6,654 nt of DNA from Opitutaceae bacterium (GTDB lineage Bacteria; Verrucomicrobiota; Verrucomicrobiia; Opitutales; Opitutaceae), in contig JAPOIC010000113.1 in the NCBI GenBank assembly GCA_029979145.1, forward strand, positions 1 through 6,654, given 5' to 3'. The translations under genes were made by a program, and so were the position numbers. The notes under the pieces are model-generated. The model made no database searches and was not told the DNA's origin. It worked only from the letters and a program-made list of their open reading frames with translations. Below are positions 1 through 6,440 of this stretch, one piece after another. Numbering within the stretch: position 1 is the first letter of the stretch; each line of letters starts with the position of its first letter.

Positions 1-8
1 ATTTTTTT

Positions 9-78
9 ACCACGAAGCGCGCTAAGGGTTCGATCCTTCCGGCCTGGAATTTCGTGCCCTTCGTGTCTTCGTGGTTAA
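9..78. repeat. Inverted pair of dispersed ACCACGAAG-type repeat
   Basis: Bases 58-78, read on the minus strand, give TTAACCACGAAGACACGAAG plus one more G. This is identical over 21 nt to 6411-6431. A degenerate second copy in the opposite orientation occupies 9-30. Its ACCACGAAG (9-17) pairs perfectly with CTTCGTGGT (67-75), and AAGGG (24-28) pairs with CCCTT (57-61). It looks like the same repeat with about 10 nt missing internally. The pair could fold into a stem-loop. The T run at 2-8 is on the wrong side of the hairpin to act as a terminator for the leftward gene. The TAA stop of the DAHP synthase gene (75-77) lies inside the repeat. Confidence 0.75.
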
Positions 79-1133
79 CTAGCCTTCCGGCGTTTCTGCA
101 CCGCCTCGCTCAACTGCGCGAACAAGGGCAAGGTCTTCTCCCACGCCAAACACCCGTCCGTGATGCTGCGGCCGTAGACCAGCGGCTTGGCTTGGTAATT
201 CTGCGCGCCGCCAAGGAGATTGCTTTCGATCATCACCGCGGTGAGCGCGCGCTCGCCGGCGGCGACTTGGAACGCGAGCTCCGCCACCACGCGCGGCTGG
301 CGCTCCGGGTCCTTGCCGCTGTTGGCGTGGCTGCAGTCGACCATCAGGCCCGTCTTCAAACCGTTCGCCGCCAGCAGGGCCGCGGCTTCGGCGACGTCGG
401 CCGACGCGTAGTTCGGTCCGGCCGTGCCGCCGCGGAGCACGAGGTGACAGAGCGGATTGCCCGCCGTGCCCATCACCGCCGGCGCGCCTTTGCGCGTGAG
501 CGACGGAAACCAGTGCGGGCTGGCCGCGGACTTGATGGCGTCGACCGCCACCTGCAGGTTGCCGTCGGTGCGATTCTTAAAACCCACCGGCATCGACAGG
601 CCCGAGGCAAGTTCACGGTGCACCTGGCTTTCGACCGTGCGCGCGCCGATCGCGCCCCACGATACGAGGTCCGCGTAATACTGGCCGAGCGTGGTGTCCA
701 AAAACTCCGTCGCCACCGGCAGGCCGAGGCCGGTGACGTCGAGCATGAGTTGCCGCGCCAAACGCAGGCCGCGGTGGATCTCGTAGCTGCCGTCGAGCCC
801 GGGATCGTTGATTAGGCCCTTCCAACCCACGACGGTGCGGGGCTTTTCAAAATACACTCGCATCACGACCAGCAGGTCGGGAGTGTAGAGCGGCGCGATT
901 TCGCGCAACCGCCCCGCGTAGTCCTTCGCCGCCTCGGGATCGTGGATCGAGCACGGGCCCACCACGACGAGCAGGCGGTCATCGGCACCGGTCAGGATCG
1001 CCTCGATCTCGCGTCGGCTGAGGGCCACGAGGTCAGCGCGCGCGTCATCCAGCGGCAGCTCGGCCTCAAGCGCCGCCGGCGCCTCGAGCGGCTTAGTCGC
1101 GACAATGCGCAGGTCGGCGGTCGAGGGATGCAT
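75..1133 (-). CDS. aroF: Class I (AroFGH-type) 3-deoxy-7-phosphoheptulonate (DAHP) synthase
   Basis: This enzyme condenses phosphoenolpyruvate and erythrose 4-phosphate to DAHP, the committed cytoplasmic step of the shikimate pathway. The 352 residues match the usual length of the E. coli AroF/AroG/AroH family and align with it end to end, from DLRI near residue 7 to the C-terminal helix. Family motifs visible are LLVVVGPCSIHDP (55-66), RVYFEKPRTVVGWKGLINDP (92-111), GAIGARTVESQVHRELASG (160-178) and VGFKNRTDG (183-191). The expected metal ligands are Cys61, His269, Glu303 and Asp326. The ATG start fits the family's N-terminus; no convincing Shine-Dalgarno precedes it. The C-terminal half (MVDCSH, MIESN) is closest to AroF as I recall it, but Gly150 replaces the proline of AroG at the effector site, so which aromatic amino acid inhibits the enzyme cannot be told. 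The symbol is therefore provisional. The stop codon is TAA, inside a dispersed repeat. The upstream 194-bp gap carries a long inverted repeat. No clear promoter is seen. Confidence 0.95.
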   Translation of the reverse strand: MHPSTADLRIVATKPLEAPAALEAELPLDDARADLVALSRREIEAILTGADDRLLVVVGPCSIHDPEAAKDYAGRLREIAPLYTPDLLVVMRVYFEKPRTVVGWKGLINDPGLDGSYEIHRGLRLARQLMLDVTGLGLPVATEFLDTTLGQYYADLVSWGAIGARTVESQVHRELASGLSMPVGFKNRTDGNLQVAVDAIKSAASPHWFPSLTRKGAPAVMGTAGNPLCHLVLRGGTAGPNYASADVAEAAALLAANGLKTGLMVDCSHANSGKDPERQPRVVAELAFQVAAGERALTAVMIESNLLGGAQNYQAKPLVYGRSITDGCLAWEKTLPLFAQLSEAVQKRRKAS

Positions 1134-1197
1134 GCCCGGAGCGTTACGGCATCACCCAGCCGAATAAATCCGAAATTACGGAGGGGGAGGAGGGTAT

Positions 1198-1315
1198 TTT
1201 CCCGCGGATTTCGCGGATTCTCGCGGGTGGCTCAGAGGTGGGCGCGTCGGTCCCTCGGCGCGCTGTCTCGGTCACTTGAGCTCTATTCGCGTTGATCCGC
1301 GAAATCCGCGGGAAA
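1198..1315. repeat. Long intergenic inverted repeat, CCGCGGATTTCGCGG family
   Basis: Bases 1198-1218 and 1295-1315 are perfect 21-bp reverse complements; the core is CCCGCGGATTTCGCGGAT on the left arm. Weaker matching continues inward (CGCG at 1222-1225 against CGCG in 1288-1291, then CTCA against TGAG), so each arm looks like a copy of a roughly 40-bp element. About 76 nt separate the arms. The structure sits between the 453-residue unknown gene (stop at 1328) and the DAHP synthase start (1133). If transcribed leftward it would form a very stable stem-loop in the leader of the DAHP synthase mRNA or the 3' end of the preceding one. No U run follows on either strand, so it is not a canonical intrinsic terminator. 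Confidence 0.8.
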
Positions 1316-1327
1316 CTCCGCTCCGTA

Positions 1328-2689
1328 TCAAATTCCCAGCGCCGCCCGCGCCGCGGCCACGCGCGGGGTGTCGGCCAATTCCAATCCGCTCACATCCGGC
1401 GCCTGGCCAAAGGGCAGGGCGCGGGCCAGCAAGGTGAGGCAGGAGAGCGAGGCCGCCTCGTTCGCGGCGGACTGGCTGAATGCAGCGCGAAACGCGGGGG
1501 CCAGATCGGGCAGTTGCTCCGGTGCGAGCACGTTCTTTTCCGCGAGAAACAAGGTGGCCGAGGCTCCGAGGGTCTCGAGCCAGGCCGTGGACGAAGCCGG
1601 CGCGGCGTAGGGCAGGGCGGCGGCACCGTCGGACCACTCCATGAACTGCCGCACGTAGTCGTGCAGCTTGGCGAGCTCGGTGGCGGCGGTCGCGGGCGTC
1701 CAGCGCAGGGCGATCTGCTTGCGCTCGCGGAATTTCTTCACCTCCCACACGCGCAGCACGAGTTCGTAGTCGCCGGCCTTCTGCCGCAGCGCGCCGGTGA
1801 AAATATAATCAAGCTCCAAGCCCGCGGTTTCCACCAGCTGCCGCAGGTTGTCCGTCGACCATTCGACATGAAACAGTGCATATTGCCCCGGCGTGCCGGG
1901 CTGGCCGTTGACGCCCAACGCGGCCAGCGCGGCGTAGTTGGGCGAGTAGGCAAAAGTCTCGGCGAGCCACAGCGGCAGGGCGCGGCTGAGTCGGCCCATT
2001 TCGTCCTCGGGTTGCTCGGCCAGCTTCGGGTCCATTCCCGGCAGCGCGAGTTGAGCGAAAGCCACGTGCCGCACGCGACTGGTCGGCTTCGGAAACAATT
2101 CCCCCGCCGCATCCAACCCGTAGGACCAGATCGGCTTGCTGATGGTGACGAGGCTGATCTGCGCCTTGGCGGTCGCCTCGGGGTCGCCACCCGCAGGGGC
2201 TTCGTCGGCATAAGACTGACCCGTGGCCATGAGGTCGGCAAGGGCGTTGGAAAACCCATGCAACCGCTCCTCCAGATCAGGCCGGTTCAGCGCAAAAAGG
2301 ATATCGAGCACATGCTGCGCGGCGTCGGCGTTGCGCAACGCCAGGTAGGCCTGAAGCAAATTGAGTCCCGTGGCCGGACCGTGACGCTCCGCATCGTAGC
2401 GCGGTCCCACCAGTTCGGTGATCTCCCGCAAGCAACCATTGACGCCCAAGTCGCCCGAAATGGTCACGAGGATGTCCGCCCGGTCGCCCGCCGCGGCCAG
2501 CACCTCCTCATAGATCGCCACGGCCGCCGGCACATCCTTGGCCTCGAGCTTTTCGCGCGCCGCCACGAGGCGCGGCATCACGCTGCCGCCGGCGGCACTC
2601 GGGGCCGCCTCGGCCACCGGCTCCGCGGCCGGCTCATCGGCCAGACGTTCCGGCGGGCGCGATCCAAACATGCGGTCAAAAAATCCCAT
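1328..2689 (-). CDS. Protein of unknown function, TPR-like helices plus TolB-N/FlgO-like region
   Basis: I do not recognise a characterised family for this 453-residue protein. There is no signal peptide or membrane segment, so it is probably cytoplasmic. It opens with MGFFDRMFGSR, a common start for small soluble bacterial proteins, followed by an Ala/Glu/Pro-rich linker (about 15-37). Residues 39-68 and 106-135 look like paired TPR-type helices (LEAKDVPAAVAIYEEVLAAA). A middle segment (about 205-350) has alternating strands and helices. It includes PLWLAETFAYSPNYAALAALG (239-259) and LELDYIFTGALRQKAGDYEL (291-310), and recalls the TolB N-terminal/FlgO-like fold, in which a regulator-type GALR strand pair follows a helix. 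That resemblance is from memory and weak. The C-terminal third (360-453) is helical and Ala/Leu-rich. The ATG start has only a weak GGCGG upstream. It lies 96 bp downstream of the transglycosylase gene on the same strand, so cotranscription is possible. Long open frames on the opposite strand here are Arg/Gly-rich shadows of this gene. Confidence 0.82.
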   Translation of the reverse strand: MGFFDRMFGSRPPERLADEPAAEPVAEAAPSAAGGSVMPRLVAAREKLEAKDVPAAVAIYEEVLAAAGDRADILVTISGDLGVNGCLREITELVGPRYDAERHGPATGLNLLQAYLALRNADAAQHVLDILFALNRPDLEERLHGFSNALADLMATGQSYADEAPAGGDPEATAKAQISLVTISKPIWSYGLDAAGELFPKPTSRVRHVAFAQLALPGMDPKLAEQPEDEMGRLSRALPLWLAETFAYSPNYAALAALGVNGQPGTPGQYALFHVEWSTDNLRQLVETAGLELDYIFTGALRQKAGDYELVLRVWEVKKFRERKQIALRWTPATAATELAKLHDYVRQFMEWSDGAAALPYAAPASSTAWLETLGASATLFLAEKNVLAPEQLPDLAPAFRAAFSQSAANEAASLSCLTLLARALPFGQAPDVSGLELADTPRVAAARAALGI

Positions 2690-2785
2690 AAGCCGCCACG
2701 AAAGACCGGCCCGCCACCGCTGGCGAATCGAAACTCGCGGGCAACCGGGACATCTTCTGCACGCGAGGAGCCGTAGCTGACGCGA

Positions 2786-3739
2786 TTACGCGCCGGGACC
2801 GGGGGCCACCAATTCGGCCCAGGCCGTCCCCGTCCGCGCCTCCACGGTCGCCAGCACTTTGGGCACATACATCTGCGTCTCCGCCGGCAGCACCTGCGCA
2901 ATCGCCGCATAGGAAGTCGCCCCATGCTTATCCAGCGTGCGACGCACGCGCCCCGGGCCGGCATTGTAGGCCGCCAAGGCCAGCGCCCAGTCACCGAAGC
3001 GAGCGTGCAATTGCCGCAGGTATTTCGCCGCGGCCCGGGCCGACTTTTCCGGATCCGTGCGCTCATCCGGCAAAGACGTGCTCAGGCCCATGTCCTGGGC
3101 CGTGCCCGGCATGAACTGAAACAGGCCTCGCGCCCCGACCGGGCTGCGGGCCGCGGGATTAAACGACGACTCCACTTCCGCGAGCCAAGCCAGCGCCTCG
3201 GGCACGCCTTCCTCCGCAAACGCCGCGCGCAGACCCGGCAGCAACGCCTCCGCCCGCGAGGGCACAGGGCGGGACGCCATCCGCCCGCGCCACAGGTCCA
3301 AGTGAGGAATCGCCGCAGGCGCAGGCGCCACCGGGGGCGGCGGCTCGGTCTGCACGGCGCGCGCCGCGACAATGTAGTCCAGCCGTTCCTCCAGCCAGTC
3401 GGCATACTCGTCGCCGCCCGGGAGGGTGCGCAGCGCGACCAACGCCGCGCGGGCCTCCGGCTCATAGGCCGCGAGGTCTTCGAGCGAATCTTCGTCCAGC
3501 GCCCGCTGCAGCTCCGCGGCAAATTCGCTCCACCGCTCGCGCGTGGGAAATTCGTATTCGTCCTTTATCTCCGGCGGGGCGAGCAAGTCGAAGAGCACGC
3601 GGCCGGTGTCGTAAAGGTCATCCAGACTCGGCTGGGTCGTGGCCTCCGGCGGCGGGTCTTCAGCCGGCACCTCCGCTTGGGCGGCCATTGAAAGTGGCAG
3701 CGCAAGCAGGAGGCAGGCGAGGGGAGCGGCGGACTTCAT
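2786..3739 (-). CDS. Secreted lytic transglycosylase, SLT/MltD-type catalytic domain
   Basis: This is a predicted murein lytic transglycosylase. Such enzymes cleave the MurNAc-GlcNAc bond of peptidoglycan, forming 1,6-anhydro-MurNAc ends, in the periplasm. Residues 1-22 are a Sec signal peptide (MKSAAPLACLLLALPLSMAAQA, cleavage probably after AQA); no lipobox cysteine follows, so it is not an evident lipoprotein. An acidic helical region (about 25-130) and a Pro/Ala linker (131-145) precede the catalytic domain (about 165-300). That domain has the family-1 motifs: AEVESSFNP with presumed catalytic Glu190, GARGLFQFMPGTA (202-214), ALAAYNAGPGRV (254-265) and ETQMYVPKVLA (287-297). The last is typical of the MltD branch. 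Unlike full MltD there are no LysM repeats; the protein ends soon after the catalytic core at 317 residues. The ATG start is supported by the signal peptide and an AAGG about 9 nt upstream. It diverges from miaB. Confidence 0.93.
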   Translation of the reverse strand: MKSAAPLACLLLALPLSMAAQAEVPAEDPPPEATTQPSLDDLYDTGRVLFDLLAPPEIKDEYEFPTRERWSEFAAELQRALDEDSLEDLAAYEPEARAALVALRTLPGGDEYADWLEERLDYIVAARAVQTEPPPPVAPAPAAIPHLDLWRGRMASRPVPSRAEALLPGLRAAFAEEGVPEALAWLAEVESSFNPAARSPVGARGLFQFMPGTAQDMGLSTSLPDERTDPEKSARAAAKYLRQLHARFGDWALALAAYNAGPGRVRRTLDKHGATSYAAIAQVLPAETQMYVPKVLATVEARTGTAWAELVAPGPGA

Positions 3740-3860
3740 GCGTGACCTTGACCCCCAACCGTGCTCGGGGTTGCACCTGAGGCGAGACTTCAGGCCACCC
3801 TGCCGGGGAATCCACCGTTGACCCTGCCCGGGCGCGCTTTACTTAGACCCCTCCACCAGG
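3740..3860. promoter_or_regulatory. Divergent intergenic region between transglycosylase gene and miaB; weak promoter candidate
   Basis: Both flanking genes must start from or through this 121-bp spacer. The best plus-strand -35-like hexamer is TTGACC at 3818-3823. No good -10 follows at standard spacing; TACTTA (3840-3845) or its neighbours are poor matches. Two near-identical direct copies, ACCCTGCCGGG (3797-3807) and ACCCTGCCCGGG (3821-3832), lie 24 nt apart, the second overlapping the -35-like element. A small dyad, CCTGA (3776-3780) with TCAGG (3790-3794), lies nearer the transglycosylase start. If the -35-like element is real, the miaB leader would be only about 10 nt. These sites are suggestive only. 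Confidence 0.3.
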
Positions 3861-5225
3861 GTGAACCGCGTCTATATCAAGACCTACGGGTGCCAGATGA
3901 ACGAGCGCGACAGCGAAGCCGTCGCGGCGATGTTGCGCGCCCGGGGTTATCGGATCGTGGAAGACGAGCACGCCTGCGACATCATGTTGCTAAACACCTG
4001 CAGCGTGCGCGACGCGGCAGAGCAAAAGGCCATCGGCAAGGCCGGCTACGTGTCCGCGCGGAAAAAGAAGCAGCCCGACTTCGTCTTGGGTATCCTCGGC
4101 TGCATGGCGCAGAACCGCGGGGCGGCCCTGCTTGACGCCCTGCCGGACGTGGACCTCATCGTCGGCACGCAGAAATTTCACCAAGTCCCCGACTACCTCG
4201 ACAACCTGCGCGCGGCCCGCGAGGCCGGCGTGCCCATCGGTTCGTCCATCGTCGACATCGCCGCGGAGGCCGGCTCGCAAAACACGATCCGCGATCACCT
4301 CGAAACCGACGAGAAACAGGTCAGCGCCTTCGTCTCGATCCAGCAGGGCTGCAACATGGACTGCCATTTCTGCATCGTGCCGAAGACGCGCGGCGACGAG
4401 CGTTCGCGGCCGATGGCCGATATCGTGGCTGAGTGCCGGTCCCTCGCCGCCAAGGGCGTGCGCGAAATCACCCTGCTCGGGCAGATCGTCACCTCCTACG
4501 GTCGCCGCGACTACGCCCACACCGGCGGCGTCACGCCCTTCGTGCAGCTGATCGAGCAGGTCCACGCCATCAAGGGCATCGAGCGCATCCGCTTCACCTC
4601 GCCGCATCCGCGCGGCTTCAAGTCCGACCTGGTCGAGGCCTACGGCCGGCTGCCCAAGCTCTGCGAATACGTGCACCTGCCGATGCAGAGCGGCAGCAAC
4701 CGCGTCCTGAAGGCGATGAACCGGCCCTACTCGCGCGAGCGCTACCGCGAGATTGTCGACGCCCTTCGTGCGGTGCGGCCCGACATGTATTTCTCAACCG
4801 ACATCATCGTCGGCTACCCGGGCGAGACGGAGGAAGACTTCGAGCAGACGCGCGAGCTCTTCGAGGCCTGCAACTACGACATGGCCTACATCTTCAAGTA
4901 TTCCATCCGCAGCGGCACCGTCGCCGCCGACCTCGCCGACCAAGTGCCGGACGAGGAGAAGGAACGCCGCAACCAGGTGTTGCTCGACATCCTCCGCCGC
5001 AACTCCGAGCGACGCACCGCCGGGCTCATCGGCACGGTCGAGGAAGTCCTCGTCGAGGGGCCGGACAAGACCGGCGCCCACTTCACCGGCCGCACCCGCG
5101 GCAACCGCGTGTGCGTGTTCGACGCCGACCCCCGGCTCGTCGGCCAACTGGTGCCGCTCCAAATTGAGCGCGCCACCGTCAGCACGCTTTATGGCTCGCT
5201 CGTGTTGAGCGGCGTGGAAAACTGA
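3861..5225 (+). CDS. miaB: tRNA-2-methylthio-N6-dimethylallyladenosine synthase MiaB
   Basis: MiaB is a radical-SAM methylthiotransferase that converts i6A37 to ms2i6A37 in tRNAs reading U-starting codons, using two [4Fe-4S] clusters and S-adenosylmethionine. The 454 residues match the family length. The N-terminal UPF0004 domain opens at once with IKTYGCQMNERDSE and carries the auxiliary-cluster cysteines Cys11, Cys47 and Cys81. The radical-SAM CX3CX2C motif is Cys164, Cys168 and Cys171 (GCNMDCHFCIVPKTRG). Further family motifs are HLPMQSGSNRVLKAMNR (272-288) and FSTDIIVGYPGETEEDF (311-327). A C-terminal TRAM RNA-binding domain spans about 386-450. The start is GTG: a TGA at 3819 closes the frame upstream and no other start codon lies between. 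AGG directly abuts the GTG, too close for a normal Shine-Dalgarno. One oddity is LLGQIVTSYG (205-214), where I expect LLGQNVNSYG. It leads a compact three-gene cluster. The motif set favours MiaB over RimO or MtaB. Confidence 0.96.
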   Translation: MNRVYIKTYGCQMNERDSEAVAAMLRARGYRIVEDEHACDIMLLNTCSVRDAAEQKAIGKAGYVSARKKKQPDFVLGILGCMAQNRGAALLDALPDVDLIVGTQKFHQVPDYLDNLRAAREAGVPIGSSIVDIAAEAGSQNTIRDHLETDEKQVSAFVSIQQGCNMDCHFCIVPKTRGDERSRPMADIVAECRSLAAKGVREITLLGQIVTSYGRRDYAHTGGVTPFVQLIEQVHAIKGIERIRFTSPHPRGFKSDLVEAYGRLPKLCEYVHLPMQSGSNRVLKAMNRPYSRERYREIVDALRAVRPDMYFSTDIIVGYPGETEEDFEQTRELFEACNYDMAYIFKYSIRSGTVAADLADQVPDEEKERRNQVLLDILRRNSERRTAGLIGTVEEVLVEGPDKTGAHFTGRTRGNRVCVFDADPRLVGQLVPLQIERATVSTLYGSLVLSGVEN

Positions 5226-5233
5226 TCCCGACC

Positions 5234-5773
5234 ATGTCCCTGACCCTCGCCACCCTTCTTCCCGGGCTCTTCCTGTTGGCGCTCGGCGGCGCCCTGCTCA
5301 GCGGCCGCGCCACGGTCGCGGCCCTGCTGAAGTCCCTGCCGCGCTCAAGCACGGCGGCGGTTCTGTGCTTCGGTGGCAGCGCGGTCTGGTTTCTTTTCAA
5401 GGTGTGGCACCTGTCCGAAGCCGACTTCGGCCAATACCGCACGATCCTCGCCATCGCCTTCGGCGCAATCGCGCTGCTCTCGTTCAAGTATGTGCCCGAC
5501 TTCCTCGCGGTGCGCGGCCTTGCCGTGCTGGTGCTGCTGTGCGCCATGCCGCTGCTGGACGCCGCGTTCATGCACTACGAGCACCCGCAGCGGCTGCTGA
5601 TGGTCGGCGTGGTCTATCTCTTCATCGCGATCGCGCTCTACCTCGGCGCCTCGCCGTTCCGCCTGCGCGATTTCTTCGAGTGGCTGTTCCGCACTCCCGG
5701 CCGGCCGCGCCTGGTCGGCGGCATCCTCGCCGGCTACGGGCTGCTCCTCGCCATGACCGCGTTCACCTACTGA
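5234..5773 (+). CDS. Small integral membrane protein of unknown function, about six helices
   Basis: This 179-residue protein has no family I can name. It is strongly hydrophobic, with predicted membrane segments near 2-22, 40-58, 69-86, 92-111, 120-138 and 160-178. The loops contain charged clusters such as KVWHLSEADFGQYR (56-69) and PFRLRDFFEWLFRTPGRPRL (141-160). The second is likely cytoplasmic by the positive-inside rule, though I have not worked out full topology. No signal-peptide cleavage site, enzyme motif or transporter signature is evident. The ATG begins 8 bp after the miaB stop, with a GGAA about 13 nt upstream, and the gene ends 4 bp before gmk. It is therefore almost certainly cotranscribed and probably translationally coupled. 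Position alone does not show a role in tRNA modification or nucleotide metabolism. Confidence 0.85.
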   Translation: MSLTLATLLPGLFLLALGGALLSGRATVAALLKSLPRSSTAAVLCFGGSAVWFLFKVWHLSEADFGQYRTILAIAFGAIALLSFKYVPDFLAVRGLAVLVLLCAMPLLDAAFMHYEHPQRLLMVGVVYLFIAIALYLGASPFRLRDFFEWLFRTPGRPRLVGGILAGYGLLLAMTAFTY

Positions 5774-5777
5774 GACT

Positions 5778-6386
5778 GTGCCGCTTTCCGCCAACCCCAT
5801 CCTTCTCGTCCTGGCCGGCCCCGCCGGCTCAGGCAAAAGCACGTTGTGCGAGCGACTGGTGCAGGCGGGCCGCGGGTTCTCCCGGGTCGTGACCACCACC
5901 ACGCGCGCCCCCCGGCCGGGCGAGATCAACGGCGTGCATTACCACTTCCTCACGCCGACGCAGTTCGACGAGAAGCTCGCCAAGGGCGAATTCCTGGAAT
6001 GGGCCTGGGTCCACGGCGACCGCCGCTACGGCACGCTGGCCGCGTCCGTGCTCGCTCCGCTTGGCCGCGGCGAAAGCCTTGTCGCCAACGTCGATGTGCA
6101 GGGCGTTGCCAGCATCCGCGAGGCTGGTGCGCGTTACCCGTTGCTGGCCCGCAGTCTCGCCACCGTCTTCATCAATGTCGGCCCGGCCCAGCTGAAGGAG
6201 CGCATCCGCGAGCGTGGCGACGACGAGGCGGAGCTCGCCCGCCGCATGGCCACCGCGGAGAAGGAGATGCAGGAATCCGCCAAGTTCGAGTTTCACATCG
6301 ACAGCGGCTCGCGCGACGCCGACTTCGCCGCGCTCCTCGGCATCATCGACCAAGCCCGCGCTAGACTCGCCACGCGCACGGACTGA
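5778..6386 (+). CDS. gmk: Guanylate kinase
   Basis: Guanylate kinase phosphorylates GMP to GDP with ATP in the cytoplasm, an essential step of guanine nucleotide synthesis and salvage. The 202 residues fit the bacterial family. The P-loop is GPAGSGKS (14-21), where most members have GPSGAGKS; the lysine and serine needed for ATP binding are kept. The GMP-binding segment TTTTRAPRPGEINGVHYHF (39-57) supplies Arg43, Arg46 and Tyr55. FLEWAWVHGDRRYGT (72-86) supplies Glu74 and Tyr84, and VDVQG (105-109) the conserved Asp106. The lid and C-terminal helix follow in ERIRERGDDEAELARRM (141-157). The start is GTG, 4 bp after the upstream stop, with no Shine-Dalgarno, suggesting translational coupling. 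The N-terminus MPLSANPILLVLAGPAG is the normal distance from the P-loop. A tiny hairpin (ACCGA 6388-6392 with TCGGT 6396-6400) follows the stop but lacks a T run. Confidence 0.96.
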   Translation: MPLSANPILLVLAGPAGSGKSTLCERLVQAGRGFSRVVTTTTRAPRPGEINGVHYHFLTPTQFDEKLAKGEFLEWAWVHGDRRYGTLAASVLAPLGRGESLVANVDVQGVASIREAGARYPLLARSLATVFINVGPAQLKERIRERGDDEAELARRMATAEKEMQESAKFEFHIDSGSRDADFAALLGIIDQARARLATRTD

Positions 6387-6410
6387 AACCGAGGTTCGGT
6401 CGGTGGTGTA

Positions 6411-6440
6411 TTAACCACGAAGACACGAAGGACACTAAGG
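6411..6440 (+). repeat. Dispersed ACCACGAAG-type repeat, right copy
   Basis: TTAACCACGAAGACACGAAG at 6411-6430, continuing GACACTAAGG to 6440, is the same repeat as 58-78 but in opposite orientation: the first 21 nt are identical, then diverge by single bases. The unit is itself built of short ACACGAAGG / ACACTAAGG near-repeats. It lies 24 bp after gmk and about 32 bp from the point where panB homology ends. No open reading frame or transposase accompanies it. I take it as a non-autonomous dispersed intergenic repeat. Confidence 0.8.

Noticed and set aside
1..78. Hairpin with a T run as an intrinsic terminator for the DAHP synthase gene
   Set aside because: For the leftward transcript the run following the hairpin is A, not U. 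On the plus strand the T run precedes the hairpin. Neither orientation fits an intrinsic terminator.
54..815. A 253-codon plus-strand frame antisense to the DAHP synthase gene
   Set aside because: Arg/Ala/Val-rich shadow; the minus strand encodes an end-to-end DAHP synthase.
1292..2776. A 494-codon open frame on the plus strand antisense to the 453-residue unknown gene
   Set aside because: Its translation is Arg/Gly/His-rich with no recognisable motif. It is the expected GC-rich shadow of the minus-strand gene, whose protein composition and start are far more natural.
2924..3691. A 255-codon plus-strand frame antisense to the transglycosylase gene
   Set aside because: Extremely Arg-rich and without motifs; the opposite strand has a signal peptide and full transglycosylase motifs.
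6388..6400. Small hairpin after the gmk stop as a terminator
   Set aside because: Only a 5-bp stem with a 3-nt loop and no following T run.
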